DNA from: a virus
IMG/VR virus record: IMGVR_UViG_3300046559_000446
Coordinates: 62,001-126,000 of that record
DNA length: 64,000 nt
Direction: 5' to 3' (one strand)
Both the position numbers and the translations under genes were made by a program. Every line of letters starts with the position of its first letter. Positions within the stretch are counted from its first letter, which is position 1. This document shows, piece by piece, positions 1 through 6,692 of the stretch. The notes under the pieces are model-generated. The model saw nothing but the letters and a program-made list of their open reading frames with translations. It had not been told where the DNA came from and did no database searches.

Positions 1-1
1 C

Positions 2-160
2 GAGGGCAATTTGTTTGAAGACATCATGAAGATCCAGCATGACAAGACCCATCGTCACCTCTTCTCCGACATCCAGAGCGGTGCAATTTCACCGGATGAC
101 ATAGAGAAACGGAAGGAGTGGAGGCATATGTCCCGCTGGTTCAGAAATTATGGAGGGTGA
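2..160 (+). CDS. C-terminal end of a phage protein (5' end outside window)
   Basis: Fifty-two codons of an open frame that enters from before the window end at TGA 158-160, three bases before the GTG start of the next gene. The visible tail is charged, rich in Lys, His, Arg and Asp, and ends in Asn-Tyr-Gly-Gly. No domain is recognisable. Position directly upstream of an internal virion-type protein suggests a late structural gene; that is inference from context only. Confidence 0.7.
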   Translation, partial: EGNLFEDIMKIQHDKTHRHLFSDIQSGAISPDDIEKRKEWRHMSRWFRNYGG

Positions 161-163
161 GCC

Positions 164-2296
164 GTGGGTGACATTGGCGAATACAACACATCGAGTGACG
201 CCAAGGCTCCTACTGCGGCTGCGCCCATTGAAGCTGGAGCTTCCGACGCTGCATCGAGGCCTGACGCACACCCGATCCACGAATACAATACACCAAGCGA
301 TGCCGCCTCTACGGAGGCAAAGGTTGAGACGCCGAAGCCGCCGCCTGATTACGCCAATATGTCCGGTTGGGATGTCGCTAAAGGCACTGCCAAAGCTTTT
401 ATTCCGTCAGCAGCCGCGAAAGTGGGCGACGTAGTTTCAGGCTTGGGCAGCGCGGCCAAGCATGTCTATGACACGCATGAGCTTCCCGGCAAAGATCTGG
501 TTCAAGGCGCCGATGCGTGGGTCAACAGGAAGCTTTCGGACTATGCTCCCGAAACCATGAAGGTGGTCAACAAGGCGATAGGCTACACGCCGCCTTCGGA
601 CGCGGAGTACGAGGCGAAGGTGAAGCCGGCGACCGAAGCTGCTTCCGCTGCTTACCACAGCACCGTGGACCCCTTCACATCGTGGCCTAAGTTCGCTGAG
701 AAGATGACCACAGACCCTGTAGATCCGCTGCTCAACGTCGCCAGCGTGGCGATGCCGGCTCTGCGCGTGGCCAGAACCGGAGCCGAATTGACTGGCTTGG
801 CTTCCAAGGCTGGCAAGGCGGCTGACCTCACTAAGGTGACGACCCCCGGCGAGCTAGGCCAGGCTGTCCACGGCGCTGCGTCTGAGGCGCTCGCCGCGAA
901 AGATCTCGCTTATAAGAAAGCTTTCAGCCACACCGCTACGTTTGACCCCGCTGCGGTTCAACCCATCATGAGCGAAGTGCAGGCCAATCTCGCCAACACG
1001 CCAAACTTCCCAGGCTTGAACCGTCTTGACAAGCACCCGCACCTCGCGGACGCCAAGGTGGCGTATGACCATTTGGAGAACAGCCTCAAAACCATAGACC
1101 CGAATGATTTCACCATGCCGAACATGGAGAACATCAGGCGCGACCTCCAGCAGAAGGCGATGGAGACAGAAAGCGGCCCCGCTCGCTACATGATCGGCCA
1201 GATGATCGACGGAATCGACACTGGCATCAGCAAGGTGGCCGTGAAGCCGGGAATGTACGGCGGCGACGGCGCTGCGGTGGCGAGCGACATGGCCAAAGCT
1301 CGCAAGTTGAACGTCGACTGGATCAAGCAATTCGGCAGTGAGGCGCCATCGAGCTTCAAGCCCACGATGAACACGCTCCCGAAAGACCTGGCGACGGCTG
1401 ACGACAACCACTTCCACGCCGTCGGCACGGGCCTCGGCAATGCGCTGATGAATGAGGGCAAGGGCGGCGTTCTCTACAGCCATCTCAAGCAGTTTGTGCC
1501 GAAGGAAACACTCGACAATTACCTGCGCCAGCCGATGCTGGCGGGCGATTCGGCAACCGTGATGAAGCGTCTAAACGCGCCCGTCGCGCAGGATGTCTTT
1601 GGCTCCGATCTGGACAAGGTCAAGAGACTAGCCGCCTCACAGGACACCAAGACGCTCATGGGCAAGGCGGCCCCGGTCGCTAAGTGGGGGTTGGAGGCAG
1701 CGGCGCCTTTCGTTGGCCACGCGCTGCTTCCGGGTGGCGGCGGCGCCTTGGCTGGGGCAGCAGTGAGTGGTATTGGGGAGCTTGCGAGCAGGAAGTTTTT
1801 CCCGCACGGCGTCGGCAACAGGGCGCCGCTTTTTGAGCGTTATGCAGGCAAGCCGGCGCCTGCGGCGGCCCTGCCAGATAAAGGATTGCGCGCCGCGCTC
1901 CCGCTGGTGAGGCCAAGTAGCTACACGCAATTCCTTAAGCCTTCAACCTACAAGGGCGGGAGGCTTCCTGCAGCAGCCATCGCCGGCCATCGCCCGCCTG
2001 TCGGCGGCGCGCCCATCGCGCCCATCGCGCCTGTCGCCGCCGCCCCGGCCCCAGTGACCGCAGACGCGGAGGCGCGCGTCGATCCGTTGGCGGGAATGTC
2101 TTATGGCTATGACCCCACGGGGAAAAATCGATACGCCAGCGGCGGCGCCGTGAAAGGGCACCAGCACCTGGTCGATCGACTGTTCTCCGCAGCAGAGCGC
2201 GCCAAGCGCGAGGAAAAAGCGCATACTGCAGACATCCTGCACCAGCCGGATGAGGCGGTCGCAAAAGCCCTACACGTCGCCCAGGCGGCTATCTGA
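164..2296 (+). CDS. Large internal/ejected virion-type protein
   Basis: 710 aa from a GTG start three bases after the previous stop, with GGAGG (152-156) as ribosome binding site. The protein is Ala/Pro-rich, with a mostly helical central part, an Ala-Gly membrane-like stretch near residues 520-550 (APFVGHALLPGGGGALAG) and a Pro/Ala-rich linker near 625-650. It ends in a charged tail containing YASGGAV followed by HQHLVDRLFSAAE and PDEAVAKALHVA. This kind of tail is familiar from internal or ejected proteins of alphaproteobacterial podoviruses (family knowledge). No enzymatic motif was seen. The same SGGAV-like motif recurs in other virion proteins of this window (38654, 41203, 47852). Role in DNA ejection is inferred. 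Confidence 0.6.
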   Translation: MGDIGEYNTSSDAKAPTAAAPIEAGASDAASRPDAHPIHEYNTPSDAASTEAKVETPKPPPDYANMSGWDVAKGTAKAFIPSAAAKVGDVVSGLGSAAKHVYDTHELPGKDLVQGADAWVNRKLSDYAPETMKVVNKAIGYTPPSDAEYEAKVKPATEAASAAYHSTVDPFTSWPKFAEKMTTDPVDPLLNVASVAMPALRVARTGAELTGLASKAGKAADLTKVTTPGELGQAVHGAASEALAAKDLAYKKAFSHTATFDPAAVQPIMSEVQANLANTPNFPGLNRLDKHPHLADAKVAYDHLENSLKTIDPNDFTMPNMENIRRDLQQKAMETESGPARYMIGQMIDGIDTGISKVAVKPGMYGGDGAAVASDMAKARKLNVDWIKQFGSEAPSSFKPTMNTLPKDLATADDNHFHAVGTGLGNALMNEGKGGVLYSHLKQFVPKETLDNYLRQPMLAGDSATVMKRLNAPVAQDVFGSDLDKVKRLAASQDTKTLMGKAAPVAKWGLEAAAPFVGHALLPGGGGALAGAAVSGIGELASRKFFPHGVGNRAPLFERYAGKPAPAAALPDKGLRAALPLVRPSSYTQFLKPSTYKGGRLPAAAIAGHRPPVGGAPIAPIAPVAAAPAPVTADAEARVDPLAGMSYGYDPTGKNRYASGGAVKGHQHLVDRLFSAAERAKREEKAHTADILHQPDEAVAKALHVAQAAI

Positions 2297-2306
2297 GGAT
2301 CTGGCC

Positions 2307-3341
2307 ATGGTGGAGCAGTACAGCGACAACAAACACTTCGATCTGCCTGATCCTGGGGCGCCGACGTGGAACAATCCGACCAACAGCAATTGGCGGCTGG
2401 CGGATGCGGCGTTTGCTGCGGCTCAGTATGTCGACTATGGCGCTGGCGACAAAGCTGGCGCTGTTTTGCTGACGCCGCTCTTTCCTCTTCCTGGCAATGT
2501 GTCGCCCAATGCCGTGGCGGGATCTTGCATTCCGAGCATCATAATTTGTATCGGCACACCAACTGGATACATCTCTCTTGGATTTCCCAAGGGCATTACG
2601 GGTTCATGGACTGTTTTGAACTACACTGGCGGCGCTAACTCCGTGCTGCACTGCTATTGCTATGATCCTGTTGGCGGCGCTCAAATAGGCGGCGGCATTG
2701 ACATGACATCTGGGGAGACGCTGCAGATCGTCTCAAACGGAGGTGGCCTTTTCGCTGTTGGAGCGACGCCGCCCTCTGGCGCCATCGCCATGGTCAGCGA
2801 AGTGAAGATTTGGGCGGCTCAGTCTGATTATGTTCCGCCGCTGTGGTTCCTGTGCAACGGGCAGGCGCTTGACAGCGTCACCTACAATTTGCTGTTCGCC
2901 AGGATCGGCGGCGCTTATGGCTACAATTCTTCTGCAAGTCCGCACCCGACTTTCAATGTTCCCGATCTGCGCGGTCGCGTTGTCGCCGGCGTCGATCACG
3001 GCATAGGGCGCTTGCCTGGCTGGGCGTTAAATTCCGGGACCGACGCCAATCACGTCAACCTGAACTACAACCAGATGCCGCGCCACCAGCACACTGATTA
3101 CGGCCACAACCATCCCGATCCGGGCCACGTTCACGTCATGGGGGGCTACCGGCTTGAGCAGGCCTACCCTCAAGGCATTGCTTTCGGCAACGGCTGGCAA
3201 ATAGGAAACAAGAACACCGAAGCGTCGGGAGCTAATCTTCAAGCCGCCGCCGCCAACATTTCCTGGGAAGGCTGGGGAACGGACGTCAGCGTCATTCAGC
3301 CGACGCTCGCCCTGAACTACATCATCTACGCCGGCCAGTGA
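2307..3341 (+). CDS. Tail collar domain protein
   Basis: 344 aa. The frame is open back to 2250, but ATG 2307 is preferred because GAGGA lies eight bases before it and it avoids a long overlap with the upstream gene. The C-terminal half carries a phage tail collar signature: WFLCNGQALD, then a stretch like LFARIGGAYG, then FNVPDLRGRVVAGVD, followed by a His-rich segment (PRHQHTDYGHNHPDPGHVH) and a hydrophobic end (LNYIIYAGQ). Such domains occur in short tail fibres and host-recognition proteins. It is the last + gene of this block and meets the - strand gcrA-like gene stop-to-stop without a gap. Confidence 0.8.
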   Translation: MVEQYSDNKHFDLPDPGAPTWNNPTNSNWRLADAAFAAAQYVDYGAGDKAGAVLLTPLFPLPGNVSPNAVAGSCIPSIIICIGTPTGYISLGFPKGITGSWTVLNYTGGANSVLHCYCYDPVGGAQIGGGIDMTSGETLQIVSNGGGLFAVGATPPSGAIAMVSEVKIWAAQSDYVPPLWFLCNGQALDSVTYNLLFARIGGAYGYNSSASPHPTFNVPDLRGRVVAGVDHGIGRLPGWALNSGTDANHVNLNYNQMPRHQHTDYGHNHPDPGHVHVMGGYRLEQAYPQGIAFGNGWQIGNKNTEASGANLQAAAANISWEGWGTDVSVIQPTLALNYIIYAGQ

Positions 3342-3785
3342 TTAGCTCGCCAGCCGTTGGACGTAGCATGCCAGCATGTGCTTGCGGCAATAGATGGTCG
3401 TGCCCGGTTTATCGACCCGCTCGCAGCAATAGGTCACGCCCGCCGGCGATCGCGCATCGCCAAACGGATAGCGGCAGGTGAAAGCCGTCAGGCCCATGAT
3501 CGTCCGATCCTGAACAGGCGGCGCGATCGGCGCGGCGGGTGCGGCGATTGTTTTCATTTTGGGCGTCCTCGGCGGTCTGGGTGGCGTCGGCTCTTTGGGC
3601 GACACTGCACCCTCGGCCCGACTGACGTCGAATCCGCGAGCGCGGAGCCTGGATATGACGCCGATGATCGCGTTCTTGGTTTTCCCCAGCTTTGCGCCAG
3701 CCTGCGTTCCTGTCAGACCGGCCTTCCACAGGGCCAGGATCGCGACCTCGTCGCTGTTCATTTCAGTTCGTTTGTTGTGCGTCAT
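3342..3785 (-). CDS. gcrA: GcrA-family cell-cycle regulator homologue
   Basis: 147 aa. The N-terminal part (from MNSDEVAILALWKAGL) matches the GcrA DNA-binding layout: a helix with LW, then GTQAGAKLGKTKNAIIGVISRL, equivalent to the A-x-x-L-G..N-A-(V/I)-I-G..R-L pattern of GcrA. A Pro/Lys linker follows, then the typical C-terminal block TCRYPFGDARS..YCC...TTIYCRKH. In Alphaproteobacteria GcrA binds sigma70 and activates promoters with CcrM-methylated GANTC sites. A phage copy could redirect host cell-cycle transcription; that is inference. It overlaps the upstream gene by 23 bases; an internal ATG at 3761 aligns better with known GcrA starts. Confidence 0.85.
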   Translation of the reverse strand: MTHNKRTEMNSDEVAILALWKAGLTGTQAGAKLGKTKNAIIGVISRLRARGFDVSRAEGAVSPKEPTPPRPPRTPKMKTIAAPAAPIAPPVQDRTIMGLTAFTCRYPFGDARSPAGVTYCCERVDKPGTTIYCRKHMLACYVQRLAS

Positions 3786-4008
3786 TTAGAATGTTCTCGT
3801 ATTTCACGCCGCAGAACGGGCAATGTGTCGGGACGATGAGCGGCATCTTTTTGCCCACGCTACTGACGATTTTTTCAGTCGCGAGCAGCGTAGGGATAAC
3901 GACCAGGTGGCCATTGGTGATGTGAAAAGCCTGGGCCAGCCTGGTGTTATTGTCGGCAATCAGCGCATTCATTTCGTCGGCGCAATTGCAGGTCACGGCG
4001 CTCTCCAT
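3763..4008 (-). CDS. Small protein with a C-terminal zinc-ribbon-like end
   Basis: 81 aa from ATG 4008, which overlaps the end of the preceding small gene (3993-4154). Two Cys pairs are visible: CNC near the start (residues 7-9) and HCPFC near the C-terminus. The centre is helical (ADEMNALIADNNTRLAQAF). The Cys arrangement could bind a metal. No family was recognised. It belongs to a chain of six overlapping genes running from 5056 down to 3342. Confidence 0.6.
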   Translation of the reverse strand: MESAVTCNCADEMNALIADNNTRLAQAFHITNGHLVVIPTLLATEKIVSSVGKKMPLIVPTHCPFCGVKYENILNDAQQTN

Positions 4009-4154
4009 GTCGCGAGGGGTTTTGGGTTGAAAAGCAGCGAGGCCTCCACCGTGGCATTGTGACGCGCCTTGACGCGATGCAGGACGTAGGGTGCGGCGAT
4101 CGTCGAGGCGCTCCACATTGCTACAGCCAAGCTTAAGCTTAATTTCTTTACCAT
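3993..4154 (-). CDS. Very small exported peptide (predicted signal sequence)
   Basis: 53 aa from ATG 4154. The start MVKKLSLSLAVAMWSASTIA has a basic N-terminus, a hydrophobic core and a small-residue cleavage region (TIAA), a classical Sec signal. Only about 30 residues remain after cleavage. Start and stop both overlap neighbours (4148-4231 and 3763-4008), so translation is probably coupled. Function unknown. Confidence 0.5.
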   Translation of the reverse strand: MVKKLSLSLAVAMWSASTIAAPYVLHRVKARHNATVEASLLFNPKPLATWRAP

Positions 4155-4231
4155 ATCGCCACCAGCATCGCAAAGGCGCACACCCCTGATATAGCGCCGA
4201 TCAGGTATCCTTCCCAAAAACTACCGCTCAT
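4148..4231 (-). CDS. 27-residue single-span membrane peptide
   Basis: ATG 4231 to TAA 4150-4148. A strong ribosome binding site (GGAGG) lies seven bases upstream. The peptide is MSGSFWEGYLIGAISGV followed by CAFAMLVAIW, one hydrophobic span. The start overlaps the stop of the 125-aa gene and the end overlaps the next gene's start, so it fits the coupled chain. The good ribosome binding site argues it is real despite its size. Such peptides in phages can be spanin- or holin-like or superinfection factors; nothing here decides. Confidence 0.5.
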   Translation of the reverse strand: MSGSFWEGYLIGAISGVCAFAMLVAIW

Positions 4232-4598
4232 TTTGGTCCTCCACTTTTTCCGTGATTCGGGCATTTTCAATTTTCTTGTCGACGATCGCCAGGATCTCTG
4301 CGTAGTTCTGCTGGATCTCAACGCGCAGCGCCCTGTAGGCGTCCGCTTTGCTGGCGTACCAGGGACCGCCGGTGCCCTGGGAATCGGTCCTGTCGGTCCT
4401 GCTGTAGCTGTGAGCGCCGGCCCTAAAGCAGCCGACGCCGACTTCCCGATTATACTGGTTGAAAGCCCAGCCGATCTGGAGCAGTTCGCTGGGGACCAGC
4501 CTGAACAGCGTAAAATCGCGAAAGCGCATGGCGCGCGCTTCGTCTAGCTGTTTTAGCGTCGCCGCGAACGCCGCCTTCTCAAGCTTGGTCATGGACAT
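4221..4598 (-). CDS. Hypothetical phage protein, 125 aa
   Basis: ATG 4598 overlaps the end of the MazG-like gene by ten bases. The N-terminus is helical (MTKLEKAAFAATLKQLDEA), the middle contains a Trp/Tyr-rich piece and the C-terminus is an amphipathic charged helix rich in Glu, Ile and Lys. The layout resembles small phage proteins of unknown function in nucleotide-metabolism neighbourhoods. No known domain recognised. Confidence 0.6.
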   Translation of the reverse strand: MSMTKLEKAAFAATLKQLDEARAMRFRDFTLFRLVPSELLQIGWAFNQYNREVGVGCFRAGAHSYSRTDRTDSQGTGGPWYASKADAYRALRVEIQQNYAEILAIVDKKIENARITEKVEDQNER

Positions 4599-5056
4599 TG
4601 TTTTAGCCTCGTCTTGAAGCCCAGCTTGCGGCTGGTTTCATTGAACTTTTCGGCGGTCGCCCTGTCCAGGTTGATGCCGCTCTTGATGGCGATCAGCGAC
4701 ACATAAACCATGACGTCGCCCAGTTCTGTCGCCAGATCGCGGACACTGGCGCGTGAGCCGTCGAGGCCCAGGCGCTCGCGCTCCAGCTTTTTGATCACGT
4801 TGCAGGCTTCGCCCATTTCGCCGGCGGCGGCGTTGCCGTAATAGGACAGGTCGAGCTTGTCGCTGTTCTTCCATTCAAGCTGGCGGGCGATGTTGGCCTC
4901 TTCCAGCGTGTCATAATAGATGACGGGTTGGGCCTTTCTGGGTATGGGCTGCACCTTTTCAAGCACCCCAGTAATCAAGTTGTGGGCGACTATTTGATCC
5001 ATGCAAGCTTTGTGGGCGAGCAGTATGCTCATGGCGTCAATTTCTTCAGGGGTCAT
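4589..5056 (-). CDS. MazG-like nucleotide pyrophosphohydrolase
   Basis: 155 aa, ATG 5056 with AAGGAA upstream. The all-alpha NTP pyrophosphohydrolase signature is visible: GEMGEACNVIKKLE (Glu80, Glu83) followed by LATELGDVMVYVSLIA (Glu111, Asp114), the acidic Mg-binding pattern of MazG/dUTPase-like enzymes, and the closing AEKFNETSRKLGF typical of this fold. Such enzymes hydrolyse NTPs or dNTPs to monophosphates. Phage MazG proteins are thought to clean nucleotide pools or lower alarmones; the substrate cannot be told from sequence. It heads the overlapping - strand chain 5056-3342. Confidence 0.85.
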   Translation of the reverse strand: MTPEEIDAMSILLAHKACMDQIVAHNLITGVLEKVQPIPRKAQPVIYYDTLEEANIARQLEWKNSDKLDLSYYGNAAAGEMGEACNVIKKLERERLGLDGSRASVRDLATELGDVMVYVSLIAIKSGINLDRATAEKFNETSRKLGFKTRLKQCP

Positions 5057-5105
5057 GTTTGGGTTCCTTGTGTTTGGGCGGGGGCGGATCTAGCCGCCCC
5101 CTCGG

Positions 5106-5756
5106 TCAGACCGGTTGACGAAAAGCGACGATGCGGCGGATCGACACCATGCCATAGCCGACATTGTGCCGGTGGTTGCCCGACAGCAGCAGGATCGAGC
5201 TAGGATAGACTTTGGCGACGACGCCGATGTGATGCGGCAGGACAGCGATCGCGCCGGGCTTGGGCGCGCTGGGGCGGCCATAGCGGGCATAATCGACGGC
5301 GGCGAGCGACCCTAGGCGGGAATAGCCGGCCTCGCGCAGCCACAGACCCACGGAGGCCGCGCACCAGGGGCCATTGAAGCCGGTGAAGTTGCCGCCGCCG
5401 ATATAACGCTCCGCGACGTGCAGGAGGCGCGTATCGCCGCTCAGGGACGCCGTGGGCGTGTAGAAGCGAAAGCCGAATAGGCTGAAGCCCTGATCGGGTT
5501 CAGGGGCCACCGCCGCCGCCGCGCGCGCATAGACGCGGCGCTGATAGTGATGGTGGTGATGATGCGCGACAGGGCGCCAACGATGATACACGCGGCGAGG
5601 CTTCAAGCTTTGGAACGATCGCTCTTGCGCCTCCATGCCGAAAATGCGCCGGATGTTGAAATTTTGACTGGACGTTTGCGGCGGCGGGTCCACACTAGCA
5701 AATGCCGGCGAGGAACACGCCACGAGTAGAGCCGTGACGGCGAGCAGCTTTCGCAT
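5106..5756 (-). CDS. Exported CHAP/NlpC-P60-like cysteine peptidase domain protein
   Basis: 216 aa from ATG 5756 (AAAGGA upstream). The first 20 residues (MRKLLAVTALLVACSSPAFA) form a signal peptide with an AFA cleavage site. A low-complexity region includes six consecutive His (residues 65-70). The C-terminal part reads like a CHAP-type amidase: GPWCAASVGLWL with Cys132, then PKPGAIAVLPHHIGVV (His175/176) and GNHRHNVGYG. These give the Cys-His-Asn arrangement of peptidoglycan amidohydrolases. A periplasmic wall-modifying role is inferred; since a GH19 endolysin is encoded elsewhere, this is probably not the main lysin. Confidence 0.75.
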   Translation of the reverse strand: MRKLLAVTALLVACSSPAFASVDPPPQTSSQNFNIRRIFGMEAQERSFQSLKPRRVYHRWRPVAHHHHHHYQRRVYARAAAAVAPEPDQGFSLFGFRFYTPTASLSGDTRLLHVAERYIGGGNFTGFNGPWCAASVGLWLREAGYSRLGSLAAVDYARYGRPSAPKPGAIAVLPHHIGVVAKVYPSSILLLSGNHRHNVGYGMVSIRRIVAFRQPV

Positions 5757-5775
5757 CTTGCATCCTTTCTGGACA

Positions 5776-5811
5776 TAAAAAGAGCGCGCCCTGCGCGAAC
5801 AGGACGCGCTC
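5776..5811 (-). terminator. Intrinsic terminator after the 120-aa exported protein gene
   Basis: On the - strand the arms GAGCGCGTCCTG and CAGGGCGCGCTC pair around TTCGCG and are followed directly by five T. It lies 25 bases after the stop of 5836-6198 and just before the peptidase gene, so that gene needs its own promoter or read-through. Confidence 0.8.
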
Positions 5812-5835
5812 AATTACTCAACTAGGACGTGACGA

Positions 5836-6198
5836 TCAGTGACCGGCGACGCCGCCGCCAACCGCGATCACGCTCGATCCGCCGCTGGTGGTCGAACCGG
5901 CAAGGCCATTGCCGGAAGACGCAGCGAGGGTCGAAGAGGTCGAGGACGCCGTTCCGGCGCCGCCGCCACCCGCGATGGCCGGGCCGAAGAAGCCGCCGAC
6001 AGCGACGCCCCCGCCGCCCGCAACGCCGCTCGCAGAGGCGGTCGTGCCGCCAATGGCCGAAGCATGACCCAGCGAACCCGTCAGGGTGCTGGAGTGAGTG
6101 CTGGTGATGACGGTGCCGCCACCCACGCCGAAGTCGAGGGCGAAAGCCGGGGCCGCAAGCATCGACAGGCCGGCGGCGAGAACAAAGATCTTCTTCAT
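5836..6198 (-). CDS. Exported Gly/Ser/Ala-rich protein
   Basis: 120 aa from ATG 6198 (GAGGAA ten bases upstream). Residues 1-20 (MKKIFVLAAGLSMLAAPAFA) are a signal peptide. The mature part is almost only Gly, Ala, Ser, Thr and Val with no Cys, in runs such as GVAGGGGVAVGGFFGP, resembling surface or biofilm-type low-complexity proteins. Followed by an intrinsic terminator. One of several exported proteins in this - strand block; function unknown. Confidence 0.65.
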   Translation of the reverse strand: MKKIFVLAAGLSMLAAPAFALDFGVGGGTVITSTHSSTLTGSLGHASAIGGTTASASGVAGGGGVAVGGFFGPAIAGGGGAGTASSTSSTLAASSGNGLAGSTTSGGSSVIAVGGGVAGH

Positions 6199-6445
6199 GC
6201 TGTAATTCCTCACACAGTGTGTTGCCAGGGAAGCCGCCCTGGCGCGGATATCGAATTAATCGGCGGGTCTAGCAGCGGGATCGAACCGACACACCCGTCG
6301 CGGACAACTTACGTTGCAGCGAGAATAGAACCATCTCTTGTTGCCCACCCCCGGCCTTGTCGAGGTAAGAGCTTGCCCGCGCTTCGTACCTTACTCGCGG
6401 GTTCATCTGGCCCGCCGATCAACTACCCCTTGCGGGATTTCAAAA

Positions 6446-6493
6446 CCACTGACCGCCCTCCGAAACCGCTTAAGTGACAAGTTCGGCCAGTGG
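6446..6493. repeat. Hairpin A preceding structured repeat copy 1
   Basis: CCACTG (6446-6451) pairs with CAGTGG (6488-6493), and inside it CCGAA (6460-6464) with TTCGG (6482-6486). It stands directly before structured repeat copy 1, as hairpin B does before copy 2. Confidence 0.4.
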
Positions 6494-6496
6494 CTT

Positions 6497-6567
6497 GCTT
6501 GCTTTCGTGGCTGGATCCATTTGGAGCAAACCCAGAACGCCCCGCTCTCCACGGGGGACGCAAGATC
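6497..6567. repeat. Structured repeat, copy 1 (71 bp)
   Basis: Shares its first 16 bases (GCTTGCTTTCGTGGCT) and last 14 bases (GGGGACGCAAGATC) exactly with copy 2, while the middle differs. CTTGC near one end pairs with GCAAG near the other; inside are a CTGG/CCAG stem and a CCCCG/CGGGG hairpin with a 7-base loop, a three-way junction in either strand. The pairing is preserved between copies although the sequence is not. Confidence 0.5.
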
Positions 6568-6574
6568 TCTTCAT

Positions 6575-6621
6575 GACCGCCGAGCCGGTGGGGACGAACC
6601 CTTCACCTTCCCTCGGCGGTC
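6575..6621. repeat. Rod-like hairpin B, 10-bp perfect outer stem
   Basis: GACCGCCGAG (6575-6584) is a perfect inverted repeat of CTCGGCGGTC (6612-6621). The enclosed bases add GGTG/CACC and GGG/CCC stems, so the element folds into a long rod. It abuts structured repeat copy 2. Confidence 0.6.
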
Positions 6622-6622
6622 A

Positions 6623-6692
6623 GCTTGCTTTCGTGGCTCGCTGATGAGCAAGGGCCACGCCCGCCCGGTTCGGCGCGCGGGGACGCAAGATC
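6623..6692. repeat. Structured repeat, copy 2 (70 bp)
   Basis: Second copy of the element at 6497-6567, 126 bp downstream. Ends are identical, while the internal arms are changed but still pair: GTGGC/GCCAC in place of CTGG/CCAG, and CCCGC/GCGGG in place of CCCCG/CGGGG. Its right end overlaps the TGA stop (6691-6693) of the 265-aa exported protein gene, so on the - strand the structure begins immediately after translation ends. Confidence 0.5.

Larger units (their letters stand above)
6199..6690. other. 492-bp gene-free stretch with dense secondary structure
   Basis: Lies between two - strand genes for exported proteins and holds no convincing frame. It contains a 9-bp closing stem (ATCGGCGGG 6259-6267 with CCCGCCGAT 6411-6419), a CCCGCG/CGCGGG hairpin with an overlapping pseudoknot-like pairing near 6361-6400, and two consecutive hairpin-plus-three-way-junction modules (6446-6567 and 6575-6692). 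The motif GGTTCGATCC of tRNA T-arms occurs on the - strand near 6275, but no complete tRNA cloverleaf could be drawn. Probably transcribed as structured RNA. Confidence 0.5.

Noticed and set aside
6268-6290. tRNA gene suggested by GGTTCGATCC on the - strand
   Set aside because: The T-stem has a mismatch and a G-U pair, no matching 7-bp acceptor or anticodon arm was found.
6497-6692. Hammerhead ribozyme in the structured repeats (GAAA and GTC flank the closing stem on the - strand; CTGATGAG occurs on the + strand in copy 2)
   Set aside because: The CUGAUGA core is on the opposite strand to GAAA and GUC, and is missing in copy 1; the core cannot assemble.
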